64,000 bases of DNA, taken from the NCBI RefSeq assembly GCF_024753255.1, contig NZ_JANUHA010000002.1:62001-126000 (forward strand), given 5' to 3'. Positions 36,504-46,783 of this stretch are shown here, one piece after another (the stretch's first letter is position 1; each line of letters starts with the position of its first letter). Source of the DNA: Massilia agri (lineage in GTDB: Bacteria; Pseudomonadota; Gammaproteobacteria; Burkholderiales; Burkholderiaceae_D). The position numbers and the translations under genes were made by a program. The notes under the pieces are model-generated. The model ran no database searches, was not told where the DNA came from, and worked only from the letters and a program-made list of their open reading frames with translations.

Positions 36504-36601
36504 GGTGGACGGGTCCCCCGTCCGGGCGTTCAAGTACTTCATGAGCCGCTACTACGCATCCGGGAGTTGAACGCGCGGTCGGCGAAGCCGACCACCCTAC
36601 G
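36499..36601. repeat. Dispersed inverted-repeat element, copy 1
   Basis: The ends CGTAGGGTGG (36499-36508) and CCACCCTACG (36592-36601) are perfect inverted repeats. The right arm contains GGGAGTTGAACGCGCGGTCG (from 36562), identical to the copy at 60.2 kb, and a GGTCGGC-GAA-GCCGACC hairpin. GGTATC lies close to both ends (36492 and 36601), a possible but unproved target duplication. The element has no coding capacity and fills the gap between the GST gene and the next gene. Confidence 0.8.
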
Positions 36602-36615
36602 GTATCATCCTCCCC

Positions 36616-37392
36616 ATGCCTCCCTCGTACTCCCGCATCGATCCCCGCTTCGCCCAACCCGGCCATCCGCCCGCCACCATCGACGAATTCGACGGCGTGC
36701 GCTTCCTGCACCTCGGCACCTCCTGGGTGCAGGGCGCCATGCGCCTGTCCAAGCCGGACGCGATCGAGCTCGAATACGTGCAGATGATGATGATGTGGAC
36801 GCTGTTCCAGGATGCGCCGCGCCACATCGTCCAGCTGGGCCTGGGCAGCGCCGCGCTGACCAAGTTCTGCTACCGGCGCTTCCCGGACGCCCAGGTCACG
36901 GCGGCCGAGCTGAATCCCAATGTGATCGCCATCTGCCGCGCCCTGTTCGGCCTGCCCGAGAACGATGCGCGCCTCGACGTGCGCGAGATGAACGCCCTCG
37001 ACTTCGTGCTCGACGCCGACAACCATGGCAAGGTCGATGTGCTGCAGGTCGACCTCTACGACCACGACGCCCGCGGCCCGGTGCTCGACTCGCTCGACTT
37101 CTACCAGGGCTGCTACGACTGCCTGACGAGCGACGGCATCATGACGGCCAACGTCTTCGGTGACTTCAACAGCTACGACAAGAACCTGCTCACCATGCAG
37201 CAGGTTTTCGACGCCGTGGTCTGGCTGCCCGAGGTGCACGACGCGAACATCGTGGTCCTCGCCTTCAAGAACGCCCCGCAGATCGACTTCGCGCTGCTGT
37301 ACGAACGCGCCGCCGAGATCCGGCGGCGCTACAACCTGCCTGCGAAAAACTGGGTCAACGGTTTGAAGGAATGGATGCGCGACCACGCCTGA
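36616..37392 (+). CDS. Spermidine-synthase-like protein
   Basis: A 258-residue protein with a Rossmann methyltransferase-type core: QLGLGSAALTKFCYRRFP at about 76-93 is the nucleotide-binding loop, AAELNPNVIAICR holds the acidic ribose ligand, and LQVDLYDHDARGP carries the acidic catalytic-region residue. This is the SpeE fold. It lacks a clear N-terminal tetramerisation domain and may not make spermidine; related stand-alone proteins are of unknown function. It starts 15 bp after the dispersed repeat, with TATCAT just upstream. Confidence 0.8.
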   Translation: MPPSYSRIDPRFAQPGHPPATIDEFDGVRFLHLGTSWVQGAMRLSKPDAIELEYVQMMMMWTLFQDAPRHIVQLGLGSAALTKFCYRRFPDAQVTAAELNPNVIAICRALFGLPENDARLDVREMNALDFVLDADNHGKVDVLQVDLYDHDARGPVLDSLDFYQGCYDCLTSDGIMTANVFGDFNSYDKNLLTMQQVFDAVVWLPEVHDANIVVLAFKNAPQIDFALLYERAAEIRRRYNLPAKNWVNGLKEWMRDHA

Positions 37393-37596
37393 TCGACATG
37401 CGCGATTGCCACATTCTCCCCCGCTTGTAAAGCATCTCCCCCGCCATTTTCGTCAATACGCATAATTTCCAAAAAGTGTTGCGTCCTGCACAGTTGACAC
37501 TTGTACTTACGGAAATGTTTGCGCAGAATCAATTAGCCGCAGTTATAGGCGGCTTAGTTTTCGTGATGGCGATCTAACTCAAACGAAGGGGACAAG

Positions 37597-40029
37597 ATGG
37601 TGAATCAAGGGAAGAAACAGGCACTGCTGGTAACGGCACTGGTATCGGCGATGGCCTCGGCGTTCGCGCAGGAAGCGGCGAACAATGCGGCGCAATCCGA
37701 TACGGCGACGGTGGTGGTGCTGGGTTCGCGGACCCAGGCCAAGACGGCGCTGGATACCGCCGTGCCCGTGGGCCTGATCAACGCGAAAGACCTGCAGTCG
37801 GCCGGCTCGCTCGAACTCGGCAAGGTGCTGCAGGATCTCGACCCCTCCTTCAATTTCACGACCACCTTCATCAGCGACGGCACCGACATCATCCGTCCGG
37901 CCACCCTGCGCGGCCTCGGCCCCGACCAGCTCCTCGTGCTCGTGAACGGCAAGCGCCGCCACCAGCAGGCCCTGGTCAACGTGCAGCAGACCATCGGCCG
38001 CGGCTCGGCCGGCACCGACATCAACGCCATTCCCCTGTCGGCCATCCAGTCGATCGAGGTGCTGCGCGACGGCGCGGCCGCGCAGTACGGCTCGGATGCG
38101 ATCGCCGGCGTGATCAACATCGTGCTGAAGAAGGGCGCCACCGACACGCAACTCAGCGCCAGCGCCGGCACCACCAGCGAAGGCGACGGCGACACCTATA
38201 CCGCCAGTGCGCACAAGGGCTTCGCGCTCGGCGCGGACGGCGGCTACCTGAACCTGTCGGTCGAGGGCCGGCGCCGCAACGAGACCAACCGCGCCGGCGT
38301 CGATACGCTGCGCGTGGATCCGCCGCGCGTGACCCAGCGCATCGGCGACAGCCTCGCCAAGGACGGCTACGTCTGGATGAACGCCTCGCTGCCGGTCGGC
38401 AGCGGCGAACTGTACACCTTCGGCGGCGCCTCCAAGCGCCGCGGCGATTCGGGAGGCTTCTACCGCTCCGCCGGCGACGACCGCAACGTGCCGGCGCTCT
38501 ACCCGAACGGCTTCCTGCCGAACATCGTCACCACCGTCAAGGACGCCTCGCTCGGGGTCGGCTACCGCCACGACCTGACGGGCGACTGGAGCGTGGACCT
38601 GAGCGTCAACCACGGCCGCAGCGAGCTCGGTTTCCACGAGCGCAATTCGGTCAACGTCAGCTACTACTACGAGAACGGCAGCTCGCCCACCTCGGCCGAT
38701 ACCGGCAAGCTGAAGTTCGACCAGACCACCCTGAACCTCGACTTCAAGGGTTCGCTCCAGGTCGCGGGCAGCCCGCTCTACATCGGCGCGGGCTTCGAAT
38801 GGCGCGAGGATAACTACCAGATCGTCGCCGGCGACCCGGTCTCCTACCAGTACGGCCGCACCAACGATCCGCGCAAGGTCATCCTCAACCAGAACGGCGG
38901 CATCGCGGCCTCCGGCATCCAGGGCTTCCCGGGCTATACCCCCGGCACCGAAGTGGACGACGGCCGCCACAACACCGCCTACTACCTGGACCTCGAGCGC
39001 AAGATCGACGCGCTGTCGCTGGGCGCGGCGGTGCGCCACGAGCGCTACTCGGACTTCGGCAACACCACCATCGGCAAACTGAGCCTGCGCTACGACCCGT
39101 CGCGCACCATCGGCCTGCGCGCCAGCGGCTCGACCGGCTTCCGCGCGCCGGGCGTGCAGCAAAAGTTCTACAGCTCGGTGTCCACCAACCTGAACGCCGC
39201 CGGCGTGCTGACCGAGACCCTGACGGCACGCGAGAACAGCCCGGTGACCCGCGCCTTCGGCATCGCGCCGCTGCAGGAAGAAACGTCGAAAAGCGCCAGC
39301 ATCGGCATGATCCTGCGCCCGACCAGCAACTTCTCGGTGACGGCCGACCTGTACCGCACCAACATCGACGACCGCATCGTGTTCTCGAGCGTGATCAGTC
39401 CGGAGTCGGGCGCCTGCGCGACCGCCGCGGCCTGCCCGATCAAGGCCATCCTCGATCCGCTGCGCGTGGGCCAGGCCCAGTTCTTCACCAATGCGATCGA
39501 CACCACGACGACCGGCTTCGACCTGGTGGCCCAGCACACCACGCGCGGGCAAGGCTCGACCCTGGTGCTGTCCGGCCAGCTCGGCTTCAATCGCACCAAG
39601 GTGAAGGATCGCCACTCGCAGTCCTCGGTGCTCACCGGCGCCCAGCTCTTCGACGACAGCCAGGTGACCCTGATCGAGAAGGGCCAGCCGCGCCAGCACC
39701 ACGTCGTCGCCGCTGACTACACCACCGGCCCGTGGAACGGGACGGTGCGCGCCAACTACTTCGGCGAAGTCGAGGGCCAGGGCTTCACGCCGGGCTTCAT
39801 CCAGAAGTGGGATGCGAAGTGGATCGTCGACCTGACCGCGCGCTACAGCTTCACGAAGAAGCTGAGCCTGTCGCTTGGGGTCAACAACCTGTTCGACACC
39901 TACCCGACCAAGTGGGATCCGGTCAAGGCGGCGCCCTTCCCGCAGCTGGGCTTCACCCACTGCTGGGAGACCTGCCCGTTCGGGATCAATGGCCGCTCGA
40001 TGTACGCGAAGGTGGATTACGCCTTCTGA
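37597..40029 (+). CDS. TonB-dependent outer-membrane receptor
   Basis: An 810-residue receptor. It has a signal peptide (MVNQGKKQALLVTALVSAMA, cleavage near residue 25), a TonB-box-like TATVVVLGSR, a plug domain at about 50-175 (LRGLGPDQLLVLVNGKRRH, EVLRDGAAAQYGSDAIAGVINI) and a barrel ending in YAKVDYAF. The LVNGKRRHQQALVN plug type is common in receptors for non-sideophore nutrients. AAGGGG lies before the ATG. The 204-bp gap upstream is AT-rich and contains TTGACA (37494-37499) but no clear -10. No partner enzyme gives its substrate. Confidence 0.93.
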   Translation: MVNQGKKQALLVTALVSAMASAFAQEAANNAAQSDTATVVVLGSRTQAKTALDTAVPVGLINAKDLQSAGSLELGKVLQDLDPSFNFTTTFISDGTDIIRPATLRGLGPDQLLVLVNGKRRHQQALVNVQQTIGRGSAGTDINAIPLSAIQSIEVLRDGAAAQYGSDAIAGVINIVLKKGATDTQLSASAGTTSEGDGDTYTASAHKGFALGADGGYLNLSVEGRRRNETNRAGVDTLRVDPPRVTQRIGDSLAKDGYVWMNASLPVGSGELYTFGGASKRRGDSGGFYRSAGDDRNVPALYPNGFLPNIVTTVKDASLGVGYRHDLTGDWSVDLSVNHGRSELGFHERNSVNVSYYYENGSSPTSADTGKLKFDQTTLNLDFKGSLQVAGSPLYIGAGFEWREDNYQIVAGDPVSYQYGRTNDPRKVILNQNGGIAASGIQGFPGYTPGTEVDDGRHNTAYYLDLERKIDALSLGAAVRHERYSDFGNTTIGKLSLRYDPSRTIGLRASGSTGFRAPGVQQKFYSSVSTNLNAAGVLTETLTARENSPVTRAFGIAPLQEETSKSASIGMILRPTSNFSVTADLYRTNIDDRIVFSSVISPESGACATAAACPIKAILDPLRVGQAQFFTNAIDTTTTGFDLVAQHTTRGQGSTLVLSGQLGFNRTKVKDRHSQSSVLTGAQLFDDSQVTLIEKGQPRQHHVVAADYTTGPWNGTVRANYFGEVEGQGFTPGFIQKWDAKWIVDLTARYSFTKKLSLSLGVNNLFDTYPTKWDPVKAAPFPQLGFTHCWETCPFGINGRSMYAKVDYAF

Positions 40030-40038
40030 CGCGGCGCG

Positions 40039-40065
40039 GGCGGGAACGGCTATGCCGGTCCCGCC
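40039..40065. terminator. Possible bidirectional stem-loop between convergent genes
   Basis: GGCGGGAACGG (40039-40049) pairs with CCGGTCCCGCC (40055-40065) with one mismatch, and TTCTTCTTC follows on the plus strand. It lies between the TonB receptor and the TfoX-like gene and overlaps the latter's last codons. There is no long T-run, so the call is tentative. Confidence 0.4.
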
Positions 40066-40406
40066 TTCTTCTTCGGCCCGGCCTTGCCGGGCTTTTTCGC
40101 TTTCGGCGGCGGCATCAGGGCCGCCGTCTCGACGATCAGGCGGCGCAGGGCGTCCGGATCGTCGAGCAGCTCGTCGGCAATGGGATAGTCTTTGGCGCCC
40201 GGATAAGGCGGCCCCTGCGGCAGGTCCGGCGCCAGCAGGACGGCCGCCTGCGAGGGCTTGATGAACAGGCTGTTGTCGCAGGCAAAAGCCACCACGATGC
40301 CGTCCAGGTAGAGCGCATACTCGCCGAACATCTTCCTGCTGGTGAGCCGCGCGCCCAGGCCGCTCTGTTCGATGATGTAGTCGACGAAATGGCTGTCGGT
40401 TGCCAC
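40050..40406 (-). CDS. TfoX N-terminal domain protein
   Basis: A 118-residue protein matching the TfoX_N domain: DSHFVDYIIEQSGLG, RKMFGEYALYLDGIVVAFACDNSLFIKPS and YPIADELLDDPDALRRLI. The start is a GTG at 40406, chosen because a perfect AGGAGG lies just upstream; no ATG fits. The tail is Lys/Pro-rich. TfoX proteins influence competence genes in other bacteria, but the stand-alone N-domain is uncharacterised. It follows the long tld/moxR operon by 10 bp and may be its last gene. Confidence 0.82.
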   Translation of the reverse strand: MATDSHFVDYIIEQSGLGARLTSRKMFGEYALYLDGIVVAFACDNSLFIKPSQAAVLLAPDLPQGPPYPGAKDYPIADELLDDPDALRRLIVETAALMPPPKAKKPGKAGPKKKAGPA

Positions 40407-40416
40407 GCTTGTCCTC

Positions 40417-41958
40417 CTAACGGCGCTCGCGCCACCACAGCAATAGCATCGCCAGCGCGAACACGGCGGCGAAGGGCCAGGCCGGGAAGGCGCGCGCCGC
40501 CCCTTCCAGCGCCCTGGCCGGGGTACGCGCCATGTAGCGCGCCGTCGCATCCCGCCGCTGCGCGGCCTGCCACTGCGGCCAATCCTCCGGCGCGTAGACG
40601 TAGAGCGCGTGAACGCCCGCCTTCGCATCCTTCAGTTCCAACCAGCCCGATTGCGTCGGCCAGACGGCCACGCAGGCGGAATCGATTCGCGGCGTCCATG
40701 TGCGCGTCAGCTTCAGCGCGGGGAAGTCGACCTCGCCGCTCACGCCGCGTGCGCACACTTCCATGCGCTGGCCGGGCAGTGGCATTTCTTCCGGCTCCAG
40801 CCACTCGACTTCCCTGGGCAGTTCCACGCCAACGCGGTCCAGCACGTCCTGCCACCACAGGGCCAGGGCCTGCGGTTCGGCGATCGCATGGCGGTGCCAT
40901 TCGGCGGCGCCCAGCCAGGCGATGCGGCCCTTTTGCCAGGCACGCGTCCACACCAGATTGTCCGAGCCCGTCCACTCGCCCGCCTCGCGTGCGGCCGGGT
41001 TAAGCGGCGCTACCGCCAGTTCCAGCGGCCCCTCGGTCTTCGCGTCAGCCGGCTGCGCCTTCAGGGGCAGTTCCAGGGTGCGCGACCAGAAGGCCGGGGC
41101 GTTGGCGTTCGCGCCCAGTACCAGCAGGGGCAGGCCGCCGGCGACACGGCCCAGCAGTGCGGAACGCTCTCCAGCGCCCGCGCGTTCGAACCAGGCTGCG
41201 TCGACGACCAGCAGGTTAGGCTCCTGCATGTCCTCGCGCGGCAGCTCGCTGCGCTTGATGTCGCGACCAAGCACCACCTGCCAGTCCAGCAGTGCGCCGC
41301 TGCCGGCCAGCAGTTCGTTCAGGGTACGCAGGTCGAAGGACGGTGCGCCGAAGCGACCCTGTACCTGCAGGATCGCAGGTTCATGCACCGTCAGCGGCAC
41401 CGGGCCCTCGGCGATCTTCTTGCCGTCCTTGTCCAGCAGGCGTGCGCGCAGCACCATGCGCTCAGCCAGCGGCGGCATCCAGTCGACCGTCAGGTCGCCT
41501 TTGCCGCGCGCTTCGCCGATCGGCTGGCCGTTCTCGGCCAACAACTGTAAATGCGCTTCCGTCTTTTCCTCGCGCTGCAGGCGCAGCGTGAACGTGCGGC
41601 CGAGCGCGAGCCGGCGCGGAAAGTCCAGGCGCATGGCGCCGCCCCTGGGCTGTTCCCATTGCAGGGGCAAGGCCGGCAGGTCGTTCCACTGCGCGGCGCG
41701 CAAGCCGTCGTCCTTTACCGAGAAACCGCGTACGCCGGCAAGTAGAGGCGCCGGCATTCCCGGTTCCAGCGCGAGCACGCGGCCGCTATCGCCCGGAACA
41801 CGCAGGCCGGCGGCGAACAGACCGAGGGCGATGGCGGCGACCAGCACCAGCAAGGCGTCGATCCATTGGCGGCGGCGCGCATACAGGGCGGCGCTCACGA
41901 GGCCCGTCGCGCCGATCAGCACCAGCATCCAGATCCCGTTCATTTCGGCATCCATCAT
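40417..41958 (-). CDS. Large membrane protein of the MoxR/BatA-type operon, function unknown
   Basis: A 513-residue protein with two N-terminal helices (about 8-25 and 34-52) and one at the extreme C-terminus (PFAAVFALAMLLLWW). The long central part is periplasmic or cytoplasmic beta-rich sequence with no motif I can name; the layout resembles BatA-linked proteins that carry a von Willebrand or glutamine-amidotransferase-like middle domain. It starts in an ATGA overlap with the preceding gene (41955-41958). Its function is unknown; its place suggests it works with the MoxR ATPase complex. Confidence 0.75.
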   Translation of the reverse strand: MMDAEMNGIWMLVLIGATGLVSAALYARRRQWIDALLVLVAAIALGLFAAGLRVPGDSGRVLALEPGMPAPLLAGVRGFSVKDDGLRAAQWNDLPALPLQWEQPRGGAMRLDFPRRLALGRTFTLRLQREEKTEAHLQLLAENGQPIGEARGKGDLTVDWMPPLAERMVLRARLLDKDGKKIAEGPVPLTVHEPAILQVQGRFGAPSFDLRTLNELLAGSGALLDWQVVLGRDIKRSELPREDMQEPNLLVVDAAWFERAGAGERSALLGRVAGGLPLLVLGANANAPAFWSRTLELPLKAQPADAKTEGPLELAVAPLNPAAREAGEWTGSDNLVWTRAWQKGRIAWLGAAEWHRHAIAEPQALALWWQDVLDRVGVELPREVEWLEPEEMPLPGQRMEVCARGVSGEVDFPALKLTRTWTPRIDSACVAVWPTQSGWLELKDAKAGVHALYVYAPEDWPQWQAAQRRDATARYMARTPARALEGAARAFPAWPFAAVFALAMLLLWWRERR

Positions 41959-43943
41959 TTCCCACCCTCGCGCCAGGCACGCAGGAATGGTGTTTCTACC
42001 TTGTCGCGTGCCTGCAGCAGCACCTTGCCCTGCCCTGCGCCGGCGCGCAACCAGGCCCTCAGCACGGGACGGCTGGCTGCGCGGCCGTCCGCCACGTCCT
42101 GGATCGCGCCCTGGGCGGCCAGGCGCTGCTCGTCATCCTTGATGTGGGTGCGCACCCAGTCGTGGGCGCTGCGCGTCCACAGCGCCGGCAACGGGCCGTC
42201 GTTCGAGAGGGCCTGCACCAGCTGGCGCACGTCTTCCGGCACGCGCTCCTCGCCTCCGGCCTGCTCGCGGCGGTAACTCGCGGCGCCAACCATGTCGCCG
42301 CTCATGCGCTTCTCTTCCTTGATCGGCGGCGGCACGAAGGCGGTCTTGTGCAGGTAGACGCGCTCGGCCTGTTGCAGCTCCTTGATCGCCTCCAGCGCCT
42401 TGTGCTCGGGCGGCAGCGCGACTTTCGGCGTGATCGCACGCAAGGCCTTTTCGGCGTCCCACATCGCGGCCAGCGCGCGGCGCAGCACCTTCTTGGTCGC
42501 CTCGTCGTAGAGGGTGGCGTTCTCGGCCTCGTCGTGGGCGTGGCCGTAGGTGTGCAGGATGTCCTGCTTGCTTCCCTCACCCGGACCATGGTCGCCATGG
42601 TCATCGTGGTCGTCCTCGCCATCGGCGAACAGCGACGACTCCTCGCCCAGGAACTGGCCATAGCGGCGGCGCAGCGCGCCCTGGTCGGCCGCGATCTTCT
42701 GGCTGCGCTCGCGCACGGCGTCCTCGCCCATCTTCGTGCTGCGCATGTCGGCGACGAGCTGCTCGGTATCGATGATGATCTGGCGCTGGCTGCGCAGGCT
42801 CTGCGGCTTGACCAGCATCGGCATCGCCGCGCTTTCTTCTTCAGCTTCTTCTGGCGGCGCGGGCAGGCGCAGCGTGTAGGTGGGCGACTGCACCGTGTGC
42901 GGCTTCTCCGCATTGTCGATGGCGCGCACGAAGAAGTAGAGTTCGTCGCCCGGCTCCATGCCCAGTTCCGCCAACGACCACTGCTTCGACCAGTTGCGCC
43001 GTTTCGGGTCGGGGCCGGCAGGCAGCGGCATTTCGCGGTCGGTGAAGCGGATGTTCTCGCCGCTGCCGCGCGCCAGCGTCATGTGCAGGGTGGCGCGCCT
43101 GATGGCGTAGTCGTCGCGTATCTGCACGCCCATGGCGGCGCTGGTCGCCGTATCAAGCAGCTCCTGCACCATCTGCGTTGGGGCCGTGATCGTGATCTCG
43201 GGCGGCTGGTCGGGAATGACCTTGATCGTGTAGCGCTTGCCGCGCCAGCGCCAGAACACCGATTCGGCAGCAGTCCAGCGCGCGCACTCGCGGCCCGGCC
43301 TGAACACCTGGCCATTGCTGGCTTCGATGGTCTCTTCCGTGGCGCTCGGGTCCATCACGCACCACATGACGAGGGTCTGCTCCGGCACCTGCAGGTCGCG
43401 CGGCGTGGTCTCGACCGGCTGCACGCCGGTATAGCCCGGCGGCGCCGTGCGCACGATGACCTGGTTGGCGGCAAGGGTGGCCATCGCAGGCCGGGGGCGG
43501 GTCTGCGCCACGGCGCTGCCCTGTGGCGCGCCGGCGCCCGCGAACCAGATGCCGGCGGCCGCGATGGCGCTGCCGAGCAGCCAGGGTGCTCCCGCCTTGA
43601 TGCGGCCGCGCGCGATGGCGCGCAGCTGCGGCGCCCCGACGCTGGCGTCGATGCGCTCCAACAGGCGCTTCCTCTGCAGCTGGGCGACCGGCGTCGGCGC
43701 GTGCTCGAGCAGCGCGCTGCTGTCTTCCATTTCCGGCACGGCGCCATCGATCCAGGACGTCCATTCGATGGCGACGCCGCGCCGCAGGACGGCCCAGTCC
43801 CAGGCGCAGAAGGCGCTCCAGGCGATCAGCCCTGGCGCCGAACGGATGAGCAGCCAGGGCAGCGCGCCCACGATCCACAGGGGCAGGCGGCGCAACTGGG
43901 CGGCGCGCCAGACGCGCCGGACGATCTCAGCGCCTTCTTGCAT
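41955..43943 (-). CDS. DUF4175-like membrane protein with acidic His/Asp segment
   Basis: A 662-residue protein with hydrophobic helices near 24-50 and at about 118-138, a large periplasmic region (TVQSPTYTLRLPAPPEE ends an Ig-like part) and a long helical C-terminal half rich in charged residues. A striking DDHDDHGDHG stretch (encoded near 42588-42625) could bind metal. The layout resembles DUF4175 proteins that accompany MoxR and DUF58 genes, though I assign the family only tentatively. Its start lies inside the preceding gene (17-bp overlap) and its stop overlaps the next start. Confidence 0.72.
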   Translation of the reverse strand: MQEGAEIVRRVWRAAQLRRLPLWIVGALPWLLIRSAPGLIAWSAFCAWDWAVLRRGVAIEWTSWIDGAVPEMEDSSALLEHAPTPVAQLQRKRLLERIDASVGAPQLRAIARGRIKAGAPWLLGSAIAAAGIWFAGAGAPQGSAVAQTRPRPAMATLAANQVIVRTAPPGYTGVQPVETTPRDLQVPEQTLVMWCVMDPSATEETIEASNGQVFRPGRECARWTAAESVFWRWRGKRYTIKVIPDQPPEITITAPTQMVQELLDTATSAAMGVQIRDDYAIRRATLHMTLARGSGENIRFTDREMPLPAGPDPKRRNWSKQWSLAELGMEPGDELYFFVRAIDNAEKPHTVQSPTYTLRLPAPPEEAEEESAAMPMLVKPQSLRSQRQIIIDTEQLVADMRSTKMGEDAVRERSQKIAADQGALRRRYGQFLGEESSLFADGEDDHDDHGDHGPGEGSKQDILHTYGHAHDEAENATLYDEATKKVLRRALAAMWDAEKALRAITPKVALPPEHKALEAIKELQQAERVYLHKTAFVPPPIKEEKRMSGDMVGAASYRREQAGGEERVPEDVRQLVQALSNDGPLPALWTRSAHDWVRTHIKDDEQRLAAQGAIQDVADGRAASRPVLRAWLRAGAGQGKVLLQARDKVETPFLRAWREGGK

Positions 43944-44898
43944 GGCTCAGGATCCTTTCAAGTACGAACAGGGCCACGAGCACGGCCATCAGGATGCCGC
44001 GCAGCGCGCCGCTCGGCTCGGGGGCGCGGACGCTGGCGGTGGCATCGAACACGCGTGCCGGCATGGTGTAGGCCGGCGGGCCGGCATGCAGGCGCTGCCA
44101 GTCCTCCAGCAGCGTGCGCGCCGCTTCCGCCGTCTGCGGCGGCCAGCTCGCGGCATGCCAGAGGCGGCCGCGCGGGCTGTCGGCGTAGTGCAGCCCGCCT
44201 ACCTGCGGCGCTTTCTTCAGTTCGGGGAAGGCCGTCGTATCGGCAACCAGCCACAGGGGCGCGCGCAGCGATGCCGGTGGCGCGTCCGGACGGTCCCAGA
44301 CGATCAGGGAAGTCTTGGCTCCGGGCGCCTCGTCGAAGACCGCGCCCTGGCCGGCGAAGACGCGCCGCCACTGTTCGAGGCGCGTACTGGCGATGTGCAC
44401 ATGGCGTTCGGCTCGCTCGAACGGGCGCGCCAGCGTGCGCACCTCGATGCGGCGGCCGAACTCGGGCGCCATGGCCGGCATCGGGATGTCGCCCAGGACC
44501 AGCAGGCGGGCATCAGGCCGCCATTCCCGCTGGTGCGTGCGCAGGAAAGCAATCGCCTGCCCCGCCGGCAGCGACAGGCGCTCGGCCTTGCTCAATCCGG
44601 CCTGCGCTGCTTCGCGCTCGGCCCACTGGGCGTCGGTCCCTTCCGCCACAATGACGGTGTCGCCACGCGAGGGCATGACCGGATCGGCCAGCCAGGCGAT
44701 CGCGCAGGCCAGCAGCAGGCAGCGCACCAGCAGCAGGAGCAGATCTTGCCAAGACCATTCGCGCGTCTGGCGCGGTTCGGTACGCGGCAGGAAGCGGCTG
44801 GTCGCCAGCGGCTCGGCCTTGTGCTGTTCGCGCTTCTTCCGGTGCCACCAGACCGGCAGCAGCAGGATGGGCAGCGCCAGCCACCATAGCGCGTTCAT
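43927..44898 (-). CDS. BatA-like (aerotolerance N-terminal domain) membrane protein
   Basis: A 323-residue protein starting MNALWWLALPILLLPVWWHRKKREQHKAEPLATSRFL, the typical N-terminal BatA membrane domain: a first helix, a short cytoplasmic stretch with conserved basic residues, and a second helix (LLLLLVRCLLLACAIAWLA) near 55-75. A third helix is at the C-terminus (GILMAVLVALFVLERIL). The ATG at 44898 overlaps the DUF58 stop as ATGA; a longer in-frame start is less likely. These proteins usually work with MoxR and DUF58 in assembling or protecting envelope proteins. Confidence 0.85.
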   Translation of the reverse strand: MNALWWLALPILLLPVWWHRKKREQHKAEPLATSRFLPRTEPRQTREWSWQDLLLLLVRCLLLACAIAWLADPVMPSRGDTVIVAEGTDAQWAEREAAQAGLSKAERLSLPAGQAIAFLRTHQREWRPDARLLVLGDIPMPAMAPEFGRRIEVRTLARPFERAERHVHIASTRLEQWRRVFAGQGAVFDEAPGAKTSLIVWDRPDAPPASLRAPLWLVADTTAFPELKKAPQVGGLHYADSPRGRLWHAASWPPQTAEAARTLLEDWQRLHAGPPAYTMPARVFDATASVRAPEPSGALRGILMAVLVALFVLERILSHARRR

Positions 44899-45785
44899 GG
44901 GCGGCTCCCGGGTTTGCGCAACCACAGGCGCAGCACTTCGCCGGGCGGCTGCTCGATGCGCGCCGTCACCAGGGGAATGTCGGCCTTGCGGCAGCTGGAC
45001 GTGACCTGGGCAAAGTGTTCGTCACGGGCGCGGCGATACCCCTCCTTCAGGTCGGCGCCGAAGCGGAATACGCCGGATGCCTGTTCGGGGTCGCGGTAGG
45101 CCGCGTTCGAAGAAAAGCTGGCGTCGACCTCGGCCTGGGTCTGCAGGCAGAGCACGCGTACGTCGTGGCGCATGCCGCGCAGGCGGGTCAAGGCTTGCGA
45201 CAGCGGCGACGGCCAGTCGAGCAGGTCGCTGGCGGCAAAGATGACGCTGGGTGACTGGACGAAGTGCAGGCTGGCGCGCAGGGTGTCGGCATCCGGCAGC
45301 CCGCCTTCGGGCTGCACCCGGCTCAGCTGCAGCAGCACGCGCTGCAGCTGGCGCGGGCCGCGTATGGCCGGGGTGAACTGGACGCGGCCAGCGTTCAGGA
45401 CGACGAGACCGAAAGCATCGCCCTGGCGCTGGGCGATGGCCGCCACGCAGCCGAGCAGCGTGCGGGCATAGGCCAGCTTGTCCACGCCGCCAATCTCGCG
45501 GCTGGGTTCCTGCATCGAGGCGCTGGCGTCCAGCAGCAGCCAGACGGCCACGTGGCTGTCGCGCTCGGCCTCGCGCACGAAGTAGCGGTCGGCGCGCGCC
45601 AAGAGCTTCCAGTCGACCCGGCGCCACTCGTCGCCGGGCGCATAGGCCCGGTATTCCGAGAATTCGACACCCGCCCCGCGCTCGCGCCCGGCGTGGATGC
45701 CGTGGCCGAGGCCCGCCAGCACGTGGCGGATCACGAGGTCGAGCTTTTGCGTGTGCGCGATCAGCGCGGTCTTCGCCAGCGACAA
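44895..45785 (-). CDS. DUF58 family protein (VWA-like), MoxR partner
   Basis: A 296-residue protein with the DUF58 hallmark YAPGDEWRRVDWKLLARADRYFVRE at about 46-71, followed by a von Willebrand-like fold whose metal site reads LLLDASASM (DxSxS). It is soluble. MoxR-DUF58 pairs act like chelatase-type chaperone systems that mature metal proteins or envelope complexes. It lies 2 bp after the MoxR gene. Confidence 0.9.
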   Translation of the reverse strand: MSLAKTALIAHTQKLDLVIRHVLAGLGHGIHAGRERGAGVEFSEYRAYAPGDEWRRVDWKLLARADRYFVREAERDSHVAVWLLLDASASMQEPSREIGGVDKLAYARTLLGCVAAIAQRQGDAFGLVVLNAGRVQFTPAIRGPRQLQRVLLQLSRVQPEGGLPDADTLRASLHFVQSPSVIFAASDLLDWPSPLSQALTRLRGMRHDVRVLCLQTQAEVDASFSSNAAYRDPEQASGVFRFGADLKEGYRRARDEHFAQVTSSCRKADIPLVTARIEQPPGEVLRLWLRKPGSRP

Positions 45786-45787
45786 GA

Positions 45788-46780
<993 letters not shown>

Positions 46781-46783
46781 TCT

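Noticed and set aside
36504-36615. Insertion sequence remnant with coding capacity
   Set aside because: The element is about 100 bp with no open frame; it is treated as a non-autonomous repeat.
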